Positions 1-12,524 of a stretch of 64,000 nucleotides of DNA are shown here, in pieces (positions within the stretch are counted from its first letter, which is position 1; each line of letters begins with the position of its first letter). Source of the DNA: Hydrangea macrophylla (Eukaryota > Streptophyta > Magnoliopsida > Cornales > Hydrangeaceae). Both the position numbers and the translations under genes were made by a program. The notes under the pieces are model-generated. The model was given only the letters and a program-made list of their open reading frames with translations. It had not been told where the DNA came from and did not search any database. The DNA is taken from NCBI GenBank assembly GCA_033977485.1, contig CM066998.1:31497501-31561500 (forward strand), read 5' to 3'.

Positions 1-700
1 ATTAAGAATTCAAGTGACGTACTCAAGGGTGATGCCCAGAATTGGTGGGTGAATGTGTTGGACCAAGGGGCACTGATAACTTGGGAAGGATTCAGGGCAG
101 AGTTCAATCGCCGATTCCTTCCGAGCGCTGCTCATAATTTGAAGAAGAGAGAATTTGATAATATCAAAGAGGGAGACATGACAGTGAAAGAATACTCTTC
201 CAAGTACAATGCCTTTCTGATATTTGGAAAAGGGTCAGTACCGATAGAAGAGGATAGAGCAAGGAAATTTGAGGAAGGACTAAGGGAGAACATCCGCCTA
301 AGGGTGGAGGCGTATGAACATTCAACAGTGGGAGCGGAGCAGTGCAACAAACATCACTAGTGGTAGAGAGTGGAATAGAGAGTTTGTGACAGAACCAATA
401 AGGTAAATAAGGTAGTGAGGGTAGTGACTGAAATTAGGGTGGACGTTTTAAGAGACCATTTGCACGGGGCTTTGGATCTAGTTTTAGTGGACCCAGGAAG
501 TCGGCGAGTAGTATACTATAGTGCCCACTCTATAATCGACCACCCACAAGTCGATGTTTCATGACCAGCCTCCAAAATAAAACTCAAGGGATGAACAGTG
601 CAAGTGCTACACCTAATATGAGGGGCAAGTGTTACGATTGTGGGAAGTTTGGACTTTAATCCAAGGGGTACTCGAGGAAGTGTCCCGAACAAGGAACTAG
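1..700 (+). pseudogene. H1 chromovirus gag relic (5' part missing)
   Basis: The reading frame is open from base 1 to 360 and encodes the core of a Ty3/gypsy Gag (retrotransposon gag family: capsid protein that packages the element RNA). Visible hallmarks are a WW pair near 14 codons in, the FNRRF-like segment, and the EGDMTVKEYSSKYNAF-type motif. After 360 the frame is shifted and stopped. A zinc-knuckle relic follows at about 625-690 (C-x2-C-G-K, interrupted by a stop). Gag binds RNA through this knuckle. The start codon lies upstream of the window. Lineage is judged Tekay/Del chromovirus from this gag plus the chromodomain-like 3' end at 30780-31066. Decay is heavy, so it is not functional. 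Confidence 0.8.
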
Positions 701-839
701 TTCTATAGCTTCAAGTGGTTCGAAGACTAAGCAGTCCAATGACAGGAGATAGGGGATAGAGCAGTGTGAAAGGAGATCATTCCAGAGGAATCCCGGAGAT
801 ATAGCTACTATGGATATAATGATCTCATGTATGATGCCT

Positions 840-1485
840 ATGTGTTGACATCTAGCACGTATACTTGTTGACACAAGATCTACTCATTCATTTGTGTTGC
901 ATTATTTATCATTTTGTTAAATGTTTGAATGTTAGATCAGCTCCTTTAGGATATGAATTATCCATTTGTAGTGACACTTAGTAAGCCAGTGGTAACGTCT
1001 ACAATATATAAGGATTGTGAGATTAAACTAGGCGAGAAATTGATGACTGTAGACCTTATACTGCTTATTGTGAACCACTTTGATGTGATATTAGGCATGG
1101 ATTGGTTATCTCTTAACCAAGCTACAATAGATTGTGAATGGAAAGAAGTACATCACTGGTACACGGAGACTTTTGTTTCCAAGGGAGTGGAGCTATACCA
1201 CCACCGTACTTGATTTCGGCTATCCGAGCAGGTATGTTGTTGAGAAAGAGATGTTAGGGATTTCTATGTTCAGTGATTGATACTTTGGTGACTGAATTGA
1301 AGGTTAAAGACATTCCAATAGTACGAGAGTATCCAGATGTATTCCCAGATGACTTACCAGATATTCTTATTGGAAGAGAGATTGAATTCACCATTAAGAC
1401 AATGCCGGAATCCCGACCTGTATCAAAAGCACCATATAGAATGGCATCCGTAGAATTGAAAGAATTGAAAATCCGACTACAAGAT
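840..1485 (+). pseudogene. H1 protease and start of reverse transcriptase, relic
   Basis: The protease part (about 850-1210) ends in the conserved DVILGMDWL motif at roughly 1084-1110. The catalytic DTG appears as DTR at about 865, so the aspartic protease would be inactive. From 1273 the start of the RT module is readable (YPDVFPDDLPDI, then PYRMA and LKELK). It stops abruptly at 1485, where a foreign LTR begins. The next RT codons are found 27 kb away at 28640. Frameshifts separate the pieces. The domain order gag-protease-RT matches Ty3/gypsy polyproteins. Confidence 0.8.
1481..1485. other. 5-bp target-site duplication of TatA (left)
   Basis: AAGAT directly precedes TG at 1486. AAGAG follows the other end at 28640-28644. 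Five bases with one mismatch is the size made by Ty3/gypsy integrases. Removing the insert rejoins the H1 RT frame. Confidence 0.85.
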
Positions 1486-4012
1486 TGTAGATACCGGCAT
1501 TTGGGCCCACTCCTTTTAGTTTTAAAATAATTTTTAAATTCAAATTCAAATACAAAGATTCGCCACTTAATTTTTAAAAGGAAAATTAAGAAACCATTTT
1601 AAAAGCAAACTGATCTTTTGCGAAACCAAAGATAAACTGGGTCCGGGGATTATGGAATGAAAGGGGAAGGAGTCCGGCGGACTAAAACAACCCCTCTCAT
1701 TCTATCTTGCGATAGGCCTCTACTCAACATCCTTTTTAATCAAGTTATTAATCTAAGCATGCCCTCAACTAATATATATATATATAAGTATACATAGCAC
1801 AAGCATGTCAAAAGGGTGCAAAATTGCTAACGATAAAAGGCATACAAAATCACATAGTTCAATTAGCAAGCAAGATGATATGCAATAAGGATAAGATAAC
1901 TTTCCCGGGATCCCGCCACAAAATTGGAAACGTGCAACGCACACAAAAAGTAGAAGCCCTAGGAATAGGTCTCTAACACATATATACACATAAGGTAAGA
2001 CCTAATTCTAAGGTGTCGCGCATGAAGTCAAAAATCAATAAAATCAAAAAGTGATATAAATTAGAGAAGACATGAGAAGTCATACCTCCAAAGCACTACA
2101 AAACAAGGGTTAGTCCCCATACTTTAGACAAAATATATAATATCAAATAATCATTCCTAAAAACATCTAGTTTAAATCTATGAAGTAGGAAAAAGAATTG
2201 ACATAACTATGAGTTCCTTTTAACTAGTTGGAAACATAGCACCTCTTTAGACATACAAGTCTCAACTAGGAGCCAATGTAATGTCCATATAGGATGCTAT
2301 ATTCCCAACATGATCATAAGGAACCCATGATTATGTTCAATTAGGTTAAACTAAATCCAACTTTATCCAAGTGCTAGTACTAATCATAAATATCAACATA
2401 CATGAATGAATGTATGGACATGGAGAAGAATGAGCTATGAAATTATTCATTAATTTAGATTATCTAACCTCTGGATTTAAGATTAATCGTCTTTATTCAA
2501 AACATGGTTTGAGGCTTATGTCATTAGGAGACCATTTAATTTAAAGTTGATAAGATTTAGGCAAAACAGTGACAGTTTTTCAGAAATTATAGCGAGCAGA
2601 CCAGACTTTCAAAAATAGAAATAAATTACTTTCAACGGTTGGATCATAATAATATGTTATTCGTCTGTGAGTCTAATTTCTAACCCAAAAAGAAAATCAA
2701 GGATCCTACGGTTGAATCTCTAGAAACACAAAAAATACTAGACAGCACTCAGGAATCTGCAACTCTCTGTCCAGAGTTTTTGCATGATTTTCTAAAAATA
2801 GTAGACAAATCAGAAACACTTTGATCTTTCTAGGGTATTTTTCTAACACATTGAACTACCTAGAAAATTATATTTGAGGTCAAGAAAACTTGATTAAGGA
2901 TCTGATTTACTCCTTTTAAAACGAACTTACTATTCTGAAATTTTGGACAGAGAGCAACCTGCTCACAAATCACAAGGCCAAATCATCCTAAGTATAAGAT
3001 TTCATAAAAGCAAAAGTTCTAGTGATGCATATATGAGTTACGAACATCCTCCAATTGGTCTCATCCAATTCCAATGGACCATGATTGAATAAAAAAATCT
3101 TTGATCATAGTTGGTTAATGGATTCACTACACCAATATTGACTTGATATTCATAAGAAATTATTAAGTCAAACCTTCTCTCATAGTTGATAATCCTTAAG
3201 AGATATTAACTTATTATATCCTATTCTCCTCTCAAATTAATGGTCCATGGAGACTAAACAAGACTAAATCCACGTGAGCCTCTATTGAATATGGAGTGGA
3301 TTCCATGAGATTCTTAGTAGGAGGATCTAAATCATAAACTAAGACTTGAACCCAACCAAACATGGGTGGATATGACTTTGACTAATCTTAATCCCCTATA
3401 AATTATAGGATCATAAGGGACTAGAGGATCAAACTCAAAGAGATCTAATGAGATATTGAAGATCTCATATATCCTATGAGAAGAATATAAACAAAAGAAA
3501 TGAAATCAAAGGTTATTTGAAAAATTCAAGTCAAAAACTCTTTTAATATTAAATCCAAAGCTCTATTTAGACCCAAATCAATGAAAATAGCACATGATCA
3601 TTCAATCACAAATTCTATGTAGTGTGTGATGAAATGAGGCAAGAAGAGAGGTTTGTGTAAAAATCCTAGATCTATGAATTTGTGATTGTATTATGTAGAA
3701 CCAGTATAGGAATAAGGATTTAACCTCTAGATCTTCTCAGGATTTGATTGATTAGGAGAGATCCAAGCCTTACAAGCAATACTCTTCTTCTTCTTCCTTG
3801 AAGCTTCAAGGTTCTTCAATGGAGATTTGAGGAATTGAGTGAATTGGGTACGATTTCTATGTGGTTTTGGATTTTTCTCTCTATATTTCTCTAAGAACAA
3901 ACTTCATCTTCAAATTTTAGCCTCTCTTCCTTAGATTCAATTCTCATCTCCAAGGTTCAAGTCTCTCCCTCAAGATTCAAGTCTCCAACCTCTCAAAAAT
4001 GAGAGAAAATGG

Positions 4013-4026
4013 GGTTTTTATAGACT
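4013..4026 (-). promoter_or_regulatory. TATA box in TatA LTR
   Basis: The minus-strand reading is TCTATAAAAACCCC. The same site is present in the other LTR at 27638-27651. Its placement about 1 kb from the LTR start fits a U3 promoter driving the element RNA. Confidence 0.6.
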
Positions 4027-4194
4027 TTCATTATCTTAGGGGTTAAGATAAGGATAGATAGGTCAATTAGGGATGGTAGGAGCATGTTTTGCATGAATTA
4101 GGAGTAGTAAATACGTACACAAAAAATGGCATCATTTGGTGTATTCATTTGATCAAAGATTGAAAAAGAATTTTGACTTAAAAATGCAAATTAG

Positions 4195-4370
4195 CCCATG
4201 CCGGCACTCAATGAAGATAAAATGGCACTAGCTGAGGGCCGTGCGGCACTCGCTGAGGGTCGTGCGGCACTCGTTGAGTGCCAAATGACACTCATTGAGT
4301 ACCGCAGTGGTATGCACTGACTGCCGTTCGGGCACTTTCAGTGCCGCTGCACAGCAGTTCAACACTATTC
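4195..4370 (-). repeat. Palindromic word cluster GGCACTC/GAGTGCC in TatA LTR
   Basis: Copies and half-copies of GGCACTC and its complement GAGTGCC, often joined by one or two bases, recur about ten times within 175 bp in an otherwise AT-rich LTR. The other TatA LTR has the same cluster at 27828-27985. Both TatB LTRs use the same word. Confidence 0.75.
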
Positions 4371-5033
4371 ACAGCAATTCATCACCTTAATTTTATTTTA
4401 TGTCATTAAGTAAATGTCTATTTACTTAAGACATTAAATGTAATTAAGAAAAATACCCCCTATTTGGATTCAATAAAAATATCTAGAAAATCAAAATCCT
4501 TAAGGAAAAAAAGTCAACTCTCCCTCAAAAGGCAAAATTTCTAATTTCCTGCACAATTCTTCTTAAAGACCTTTCGATTTATCAATGCTCCCTTTCATTT
4601 AAAATTCTTAAAAATCGTTTCTAGCGTGAGGAAGACCCAATGAACAATTACCAGGACATTTCATCTTGAAATTCGAAAATTTTACGATTGACCTCCTTTT
4701 GACCCGTTGACTTTTCACTAGGTCAACTATTGACTTTTGATGACCTTTTCGGGGTTCATGCTGAATTTCTCTCCTTTTGAAAATGGTTTTAAGATGCTTC
4801 GAGAACAATGCCGTGTTTCTATACGTGTTCAAAACTCATGGTCTACAAAGTGACGGGTAAATGAGAATTTTGGTATTTTTTGCTGAAAAAGGGTAATTTT
4901 GGACCGAGATTCTTCTTGGAAGAGAAACAGATTGCTTGTAAGAGTCTTGATTATGACGATACATATTCATTATTGATCTCTAGAGGTAAATCCTCCTACG
5001 TTTAATAGTTCGGTCAAAATTGGTGTGTGTACA

Positions 5034-5047
5034 GTTTGCCCCTCTTC
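5034..5047 (-). promoter_or_regulatory. TatA polypurine tract
   Basis: The minus-strand sequence GAAGAGGGGCAAAC abuts the 3' LTR start. It is identical to the TatB tract at 20540-20553. It primes plus-strand DNA synthesis. It fixes the orientation of TatA as minus. Confidence 0.9.
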
Positions 5048-5435
5048 GACAGAGCTTGTGAAGCAACGAGTATCACAAGTGAATGTCGAAGCCTGTGTGA
5101 AGACAAGCCTTTGACTAGGCTATTGAACTTAGGTAAAAATAAAATGCGTTGCAAAAAACATTCGCGGAGACAGTTGGTGTTGGTCATAGTTCAGGCAAGG
5201 GATCAGACACACATAATCACAAATAAGTATACGGATGAATACACCTATCCTATCATGATGCATGTGCTCAAGCAAATTCATGCTCTATGTTCTCAGGTTA
5301 AATGACTTAGGACAATGTTGTCCCTTTTAGTAGCAAAACGCGTCTTATTCCTTGAAACTTTCCTATGCCGATGACGTCCTATCCTGGGAAAGTCGTGACT
5401 ATAATTTTCATGAGTTATTTAATTAAATACTAATC
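5048..5435 (-). other. TatA 3' untranslated region next to the PPT
   Basis: This is non-coding sequence homologous to 20110-20539 of TatB (reverse orientation). Compared with TatB it has lost the conserved CTACGTATC block; the join is near 5185-5195. A 92-codon ORF here (5027-5305) overlaps the LTR end and resembles no protein I know. Confidence 0.6.
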
Positions 5436-6480
5436 GACTGAGATGCACTTTGCGTCTTATACTCCGGTGCCGATTTAGGAAGTAAGCTGAAAGACTGAGA
5501 TGCACTTTACATCTTATACTCTGGTGTCTTTTGAGAATCATCTGATCGACTGAGATGCACTTTGTGTCTTATACTCCAATGCTGAGTCAGGAAGTATGCT
5601 GAAAGACTGAGATGCGCTATACATCTTATACTCTGGTATCTTTTGAGGATCATCTGATCAACTGAGATAGGCTTTGCGTCTTATACTCCGGTGCTGAATC
5701 AGGAAATGTGCTGAAAGACTGAGATGCGCTTTGCGTCTTATACTCCAGTGTCTTTTAAGAATCATCTGATTGACTAAGATGCGCTTTGCGTCTTATACTC
5801 CAGTGCCGAATCAAGAAATGTACTGAACGACTGAGATGCACTTTGCGTCTTATATTCTGTTGGCTTTTAAGAATCATCTGATCGACTTAGATGCGCTTTG
5901 CGTCTTATTCTCTGGTGTTGAATTAGGAAGTATGCTGAAAGCTTGAGATGCGCTTTGCGTCTTATACTCCGATGCCTTTTGAGGATCATCTGATCAACTG
6001 AGATGAGCTTGTGTCTTATACTCCGGTGCCGAATCAGGAAATGTGCTGAAAGACTGAGATGCGCTTTGCGTCTTATATTCCGGTGTCTTTTGAGAATCAT
6101 ATAATCGACTGAGATGCGCTTTGCGTCTTATACTCTAGTGCCGAATTAGGAAGTATGCTAAAAGACTGAGATGCGCTTTGCCTCTTATACTCTGGTGTCT
6201 TTTGAGAATCATCTGACCGACTGAGATACGCTTTGTGTCTTATACTCTGGTGCCGAGTTAGGAAGTACGCTGAAAGATTGAGATGCGCTTTGCATCTTAT
6301 TCTCCGGTGTCTTTTTAGAGTCATCTGATCGACTGAGATGCACTTTGCGTCTTATACTCCGATGCCAAGTCAGGGAGCACGCTGAAAGATTTAAGACGCA
6401 TCACGCCTTACACTCAGAATCTTCTGAAAAGGTCATCTGATCGACTGAGATGCTTCACGCCTTATACTCCATAGTCGAAT
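5436..6480 (-). repeat. TatA tandem array A (about 57-bp monomers in dimers)
   Basis: About 18 monomers begin with GACTGAGATGCGC. Each has a shared core of about 34 bp ending TTATACTCCGGTG, followed by one of two alternating spacers (CCGAATCAGGAAGTATGCTG or TCTTTTGAGAATCATCTGAT). This gives a higher-order period of about 113-116 bp. Starts are visible at 5436, 5493, 5548 and 5606. It is homologous to TatB array A (19440-20095) in reverse orientation. Hypervariable tandem arrays in the 3' UTR are known for Tat/Ogre elements and can seed satellites. Confidence 0.9.
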
Positions 6481-6564
6481 TAGGTAGCACGCTAATTTGT
6501 TGCAAGAACCGAGAATGTAAATTCGTTATTCCCTCAAAGCAAGGTTGATATTGGCTTGATTCAA

Positions 6565-7330
6565 TTCACGACTCCTAAATTTTAGGAGTTATTCAAGATT
6601 CATTTTCAAATTTATTTTCCTGAATCAGGAAACACTCAAACTCATATTCAAACTATTTCTAAAACTGGGAGTCAATCAGACTTGAATCAAATCAACTTTC
6701 TAAAGTCAGGAGTCAATCAGACTCAAATTCAAATTATTTCCAGAATCGGAAGTCAAATGAACTCGAATCAACTCAAAATTTTCAATTTTCCAAAATTCAG
6801 AGTCGATTAAACTCAAATTAATTTAATTTTTAAAATCAAGAGTCAACCAGACTCAAATTCATCCAGTTTTCAAAGTCAGGAGTCAACTAGACTCAAATTC
6901 ATTCAGTTTTGAAAATCGGGAGTCAACCATACTCAAATTCATTCAGTTATCAAAATCGGGAGTCAACCAGACTCAAACTCATTCAGTTTTTAAAATCAGG
7001 AGTCAACCAGACTCAAATTCATTCAGTTTTCAAAATTAGGAGTCAATCAAACTTGAATCAACTTCAACTCTTCAAAATTAGGAGTCGATCAGACTCATGT
7101 CAATTTGTGTTTTCCAAAATCGAAGTCATTCAGACTCGAATCAATTCATCTTTTCAAAATTGGGATTCTATCAAAATCAAATCAATTCATTCTTCTAAAA
7201 TTAGGAGTTAATCAGACTCAAATCAACTTAGATTCTTAAAATCAACCAAACTCAAATCAATCAATTCTTCTAAATTCAGAAGTCAAGTAGACTCAAATCA
7301 TTTTTAGATTCTTAAAATCAAGGAATCAAT
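6565..7330 (-). repeat. TatA tandem array B (about 44-bp AGTC...GACT units)
   Basis: There are about 17 diverged units of the kind AGTCAACCAGACTCAAATTC followed by an AT-rich spacer with CAAAAT. Each unit carries an AGTC-N(5-6)-GACT dyad. It is homologous to the longer TatB array at 17285-19436. The 100-codon ORF across it (6909-7211) is a by-product of the repeat. Confidence 0.85.
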
Positions 7331-7835
7331 CTCACCTTTTATTTATTTATCATCTTACAATGGTAGTACTTCACCGAAAAATCTAAGCTTTGAAGATTCT
7401 CCCTTTTTGAGTTAGCTGATTCTTTGCCTATCCAGAGTGCACTTCAAATTAGTGCTTTAGCTTAGAGAATAAAAGACATTCTATTTCAATTCATTCAAAA
7501 CAAACCTGATTACTTGAGAACTTGTCTCTGATATAGAGGAATTTTGGCAAACGAAGTTTGCCCCTAGTTTGAATAGCACTCGGAGGCATTGGTTCTATGT
7601 TCAGCAAATGAAGTTTGGCCCTGGTTTGGCGATATATATATATGTGTGTGTGTGGCTTCAGGAAAAGTTACGCAAGTTGGCCCCTAGTCTGAAGGAAAGA
7701 AACCAAAGGCACAAAGGGTGATGCTTATGGTTTAGGGATAGTTATGGATCGAGAACCTTTGGAGGTTCACCTACTTATTCCGAACTGCTTGAAAGAAAGT
7801 GCCAGATCATAGCAAGGGTGGCGACCAAACCGGGT

Positions 7836-7883
7836 AAGCTGCCTACGTATCCCCGAGTGGGAATCAGGTCGAAACGTAGTTCA
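7836..7883 (-). other. Conserved non-coding block shared by the Tat elements
   Basis: The plus-strand pattern is AAGCTGCCTACGTATCCC, a few bases, GGGAATCAG, then CGTAGTTCA. Related copies are at 16248-16298 and 20340-20382 (TatB, opposite strand) and 60869-60914 (TatC). The surrounding sequence is far more diverged than the block. Function unknown. Confidence 0.65.
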
Positions 7884-8557
7884 ATCAACTCTAGAGGTTT
7901 TGAAAGAATAAGGCTTCAAGAATTGGTGGGCTTTTCGAGCCATGTTTTCATTTGGGTTCAATGAGTGCCTTTTCTGGGCAGAGTTTTTGAAACAGATTCC
8001 TTGTGGTAACTTTTGAACAAGATGATGAGAACATGAACTACTTCTCCCTTTTATTTATTTATTTATTTATTTTCCTCTTCTTCTTTTTTTTTTTTCTTTT
8101 TTCTTTTTTTTTTCCTTGTGGTGGTTGATTCTTTTTACCTTTTCACTAGCCAGTCAATCTTTACAACTCTTATAACACATCATGTTTTAATCATACTCTA
8201 TCATACTCATAAAGCAATATCAGCCCTCCAAATCACTCTTTATTTTTCTCAAAGATATCTTTGCATTGTTTTGGGCCCACTTAGTCATTGAGTCCCTTAC
8301 AAAATTTTGAGACTAATTGATACTTTCAAATCTCTCTTTTCATTTCTAAGTTATTTTCTTTGTTTAGAACAACACAAAGCCTTTTGATAATTTATGTAAC
8401 AATGATATGCTTTGAAGCGCTCAAGAATTCTCAATCTTATTTATTCTCTGCCTTTTCTTTTCTCTTTCCTTTCTTTTCTCTACCTCACCATCCCTTTTTC
8501 TCTCCATGATTTTGACTGGCTAGGATTCAAGTCTTGAAGTCAACATGCATCTTATTT

Positions 8558-8682
8558 TTGCTCTAACTTTCGCCTTAGGCGTCCTTCGGGTTTTCATCCT
8601 AGCGAGCTTCTTTTTCTTTTCTTTTTTTGGCTCTAACTTTTGCCTTGGTGCCCTTTTGGGTTTTCATCCTAGCGAGCTTCTT
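8558..8682 (-). repeat. Direct duplication of a GGATGAAAACCCGAAAGG-type block
   Basis: Two copies about 70 bp apart read, on the minus strand, GCTAGGATGAAAACCC, then GAAAGG and CAAAAGTTAGAGC. TatB has the same pair at 15519-15570 and 15614-15662, so the duplication predates the split of the two elements. Confidence 0.65.
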
Positions 8683-9422
8683 GTTCTATTTCTTTTTTTT
8701 TTTCTCTTAAAGAAGAAGTTCATTTAAAATATCTGGCTACTATCAAGGACCAAGTTTATGGCTTTGGATTGTGGGCTCATCTTTTAGGCTTGCTATTTGG
8801 GAGAAGGGGATGGTGAACAAGCCTCAAGTCCCACGTTTATCTTTCCAAGATTAAGGGAGAATATCTTTAAATTCTAAAAGTAAAGCTAATCAATTCTCTA
8901 TTCTACCTTGGATTTGGCACAAAATCTTTTTTGTTATTTAGGGATCCATTTTCAATGCAAGGATTTATCAACAAAATATCTTCCATCATCATTTGAAAAG
9001 TGATTTTATTTTATTTTTCTTCCTTTCTTGGTTTAATGATCAATTTATTCACAACTATGCACATCGAACCAAGCATAATGGATTTTAATTCAACTAGGCT
9101 AGAAGGAGGATTACATCACTTGACTCGATAAAAAAACTTGAAAATAAACTTGATAGCTGACTAACTCAGAGACTCGACAAGACTTGACACTCGACTCCTT
9201 GACATGACTCTGATTATCGGACTAGACATGACTTGGTCTCAGATTGGAGTCACAGATGATTTTCAATTTACTCTATTTCCAAGAGCATCCACATTTACCT
9301 TAGCAGTAGTACTATCACTTCACTAGTATCATTTGAACCTTGGGTTCACCACTCCCCAATAGCATGTGTGCAAAAATATATTCTCCTCTAAATCAAGAAA
9401 GATGAACCCAAGAAGATTAGAA

Positions 9423-9427
9423 CTGTC
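9423..9427. other. Target-site duplication of TatB (left)
   Basis: CTGTC precedes the TG at 9428. GTGTC follows the other LTR at 23668-23672. That is four of five bases, as expected for an aged Ty3/gypsy insertion. Confidence 0.75.
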
Positions 9428-9680
9428 TGTAGACACCCCAATTTTGACCAAATGTCAAATTTAAGAGAGTGTCACCTCCAAGTCCAATGATGATAATGAC
9501 CGAGATTTGAAGTATTCCAAGCTCTTCAGAAAGTCCTCCAATCGCGATAAAATTTTTACAGGAAAAGAGAAACATTGGGTGTTCAGGAAAATTCGGGTAT
9601 AAGACACTATTTTCGAAAAAATGAACTTTTTAGAAGAAAAAGAGGAAAAGAAAAGGTGAAAAAGAGAAAATTTGCTAAAA

Positions 9681-9980
9681 GGCGGCACTCGGCTGTTTCA
9701 GCGGCACTCTATAAGTGTCGTGCGACACTCATCAATCGCCGTTGCGGCACTCATCAATTGTCGCCAACATTTTCTGACTGCCGTTTGCTTTTAAAGTCCG
9801 TATTTTGTGGTACAATACGTATATGTATGCAGATAAAACCAAAAAACTGATAAAGTAAGACTGACAAAAATGCGGCAATCAATAATTTGGCACGACTCTC
9901 AGTAAGTGCCGCACGGCAGTCATGGAATGCCGCCACGACTTTCACGAAGTGCCGTTCCGGCATTCCCGGAGTGCCGCAGA
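9681..9980 (+). repeat. GGCACTC/GAGTGCC word cluster in TatB U3
   Basis: GCGGCACTC, AAGTGCCG, GTGTCG and similar words recur about a dozen times. The 3' LTR copy (20810-21125) carries an extra repeat unit of about 20 bp near 20845-20870, a recent slippage-type change. Confidence 0.7.
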
Positions 9981-10122
9981 AAACTTTCTGACTGACGTTA
10001 GCTCCAGCAGTCTGCTTTTTTTTTCTTTTTTTTTTTCAGAAAGTACGCATTGTACCACCAAATGCTGTATTTACAGCTATTTTTTACTCCGAATTCACTG
10101 AAATTACCTAGGTATTTTTGCC

Positions 10123-10130
10123 TATAAATA
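10123..10130 (+). promoter_or_regulatory. TATA box of TatB 5' LTR
   Basis: TATAAATA lies in CCTATAAATAGAGGG, a textbook plant promoter context. The twin is at 21262-21269 in the 3' LTR. The transcript start is expected near 10155. Confidence 0.75.
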
Positions 10131-12524
10131 GAGGGTGAATACTCCATTACAAGACATCCTTTTTTTTGGGAGAACAACTACACATTTTGGGGAGAAGGGA
10201 ATTTAAAAGAGAAAAACAAAAAGAATTTTGGGGTAAAGAGAGTTTTTGAGAGCTTGAAGAAGAGCTTGGATGATCTTTAAAAATATAGAAGATTGAGGAT
10301 AGTTTTGGAGGTGATCCTCTAATCTTAGTTTAATTTTCTTTCTTTTAGCCTCTAATCTTAAAACTACTTGATTTTTTGATTAATTTTTTAGGAGTTTTAT
10401 TAGAGAACTTGCAAACTTTAATTGCCTTTTTCTTTTAGTTCCTTCTTTTCTTCCTCTTTGTTTATACTTCTCTCTTGAGATTCTTGGATGTCTTCCTTAC
10501 TTCACTTGAATCTCATGAGTTTGATCTCTTAGTCTCATGTGAGCTTGTGCTCCCCATGAGAGTCAAAGTTGATCATCTTTTATGTAAAAACAAGTGGATG
10601 AATCCAAACCCTCACCATGGTTTGGGTTCTCTAACTTGGGGTTTTATGGAATCTCTTTCATTTCCTTGAGAACCTATGAGTATTAGTTATGTTTTCTTGG
10701 ACTTCTTCTTGAGATTCATTGAGATCATTCTATATCTCACTTGAATCTCTTGAGTTTGATCTTTTGATCCCATGTAAGCTTATGCTTCACATGGGAGTCA
10801 AACTTTGATCACCATCTCAATAAGAACAAGTAGATGAATCTAAACCCCTACTATGGTTTGGGTTCTCTAACTTGGAGTTTTCAAGGAATCTCTTTTATAT
10901 TCTTTGAAAACTGATGAGTACTATTCATGTCTTGATCTCAATGACCCTAATGGAAAGGAGAGTTAGGTATAGGATAAGCCAATGTCCATGGCTTAGTTGG
11001 TAGATGTAGCAAAAAGGATAATAAATCCAATATTGGAGTAGTGAGTTCATAAACCAGTTTTGATCAAAGATTTTTAGTTGATAATCTAACCGTTGGAATT
11101 AAGTGAAACCAATGGGAAAGTGTCCATAACTCAATGTTCTACCACTGTAATTTTTGTTTTAAGGAGATTTCATGTTTAAAATGGTTTGGTCATAAGTTTT
11201 GTGAAGTCACTACAATCTGTCCAGAGCTTCAGAACAGTAACTCTCTTTTGAAATAAGCAAATAAGAACCTTAATCAAGCTTCCTTGATCTAAAATAAATT
11301 TTTATAGGTATTTTAATGTGTTAGGAAGCTACCCTAAAATGATCAAAGCATTTCTGATTTTTTCACTATTTTAAAAAAATCGTACAAAATCTCTGGACAG
11401 AGATTTGTATATCTCTGAGTGATGTCTGGTTTTTGTCCATTTCCTAGAGATCTAACCGTTAAAACTTTGATTTTCTTTTTGGGATGGAAACTAGACACAC
11501 AAAGGCATCTTGTGTCCAAAATTCACTGACATCAAACCATGGGAAGCATGCTTTTTATGTCTTTTACTTTCTGGTCTGCTCTCTATAATTTTCAGAATTT
11601 TATGACATATTTGACCAACTTTGTAAATAATGGTCCAAATGACTTTTCTATGACCTAGGGCTCAAACCATGTTTTAATAATGATTAGTTAAGCTTGAACT
11701 CAAAGTTTAAGTGATCTAAGTCACTGAGTATTTCATAATTTATTCTTGTTCATGTACATATTCATCCATGTGGCTTGATGCTTGTAATTAGGACTTGTTT
11801 GCTTTAGATTTAATTACATTTGATAGATTTAAGCTAGAAGTCTAAGATTATTATTTAAGATCCAAGTTTATATCTTGTATATTATGTTCCCTAACCTCTA
11901 TTTTGTAGCGCTATTGTGGTACGATTTCTCACCCCCTCTCTAGTTTATTGTATTCTTTGATTTTAATTGATTTTCGGCTTCAAGCGCGACACCTTAGAAT
12001 TAGGACTTGCTTTACTTGTATATGTGGATTAGAGACTCTTTTCCTAGATTTTATCTATTTGCATGCATTTGCACGTTTAAATATTCGCGGTCGGATCCCG
12101 GGTAAGTTCTCTAGTTCCTTATTTGCATATCATATTGCTTGTTACTTGAATTACGTGATTTTTGAATGATATTTTATCACTTGCAATCTTACACCCTTTA
12201 GACATGCTTTTGTAATGTATATTTATACATATGTATTAGTTGAGGGCACATTTAAATTAATAATTCGATTAAAAGGATGTTGAGTGGAGGCCTATCGTAA
12301 GATAGGATGAGAGAGGGTGTTTTAGTCCGACGGGCTCCTTCCTCTCTCATTCCATAATCCCCGGACCTAGTTAATCTCTGGTTTCTAAAAAGATCAGTTT
12401 GCTTTAAAAATGGTTTCTTAATTTTCCTTTTAAAAATTAAGTGGCGACTCATTGTTTTGTGTTTTAAATCGAAAAAGATTTTAAAAGAAAAGCCGTGGGT
12501 AAGAAAAATGTGATATCCACAATC

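Larger units (their letters stand above)
1486..5033 (-). repeat. TatA 3' LTR (3548 bp)
   Basis: It begins TGTAGATACC and ends TGTGTACA on the plus strand. It is homologous along its length to 25140-28639, with scattered substitutions and small indels. On the minus strand a TATA box (TCTATAAAAACCCC) lies at about 4013-4026, which puts the U3 at the right side of this copy and the transcript start near 3990. U3 contains the GGCACTC/GAGTGCC word cluster (4195-4370). No real gene lies inside; ORFs here are incidental. Confidence 0.9.
7331..9422 (-). other. TatA central 3' untranslated region
   Basis: This non-coding stretch is homologous in reverse to 14930-17284 of TatB. It holds three PPT-like motifs (7555-7690), a conserved block (7836-7883), pyrimidine-rich runs (8040-8115, 8440-8500) and a twice-repeated block (8558-8682). 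A GACTC/GAGTC-rich stretch lies at 9115-9255. At about 9255-9420 it reaches relics of the gag end and of the sequence just before gag, so gag proper is deleted. Confidence 0.7.
9428..12521 (+). repeat. TatB 5' LTR (3094 bp)
   Basis: It starts TGTAGACACCCC and ends ATATCCACA. It matches 20554-23667 over its whole length with a few percent difference by eye. Differences are clearly denser in the first 700 bp (the word cluster) than later. The TATA box is at 10123-10130. ORFs within it are incidental. Confidence 0.93.

Noticed and set aside
5867..6324. Minus-strand ORFs of 75-77 codons
   Set aside because: Their repetitive Arg/His-rich translations are by-products of tandem array A.
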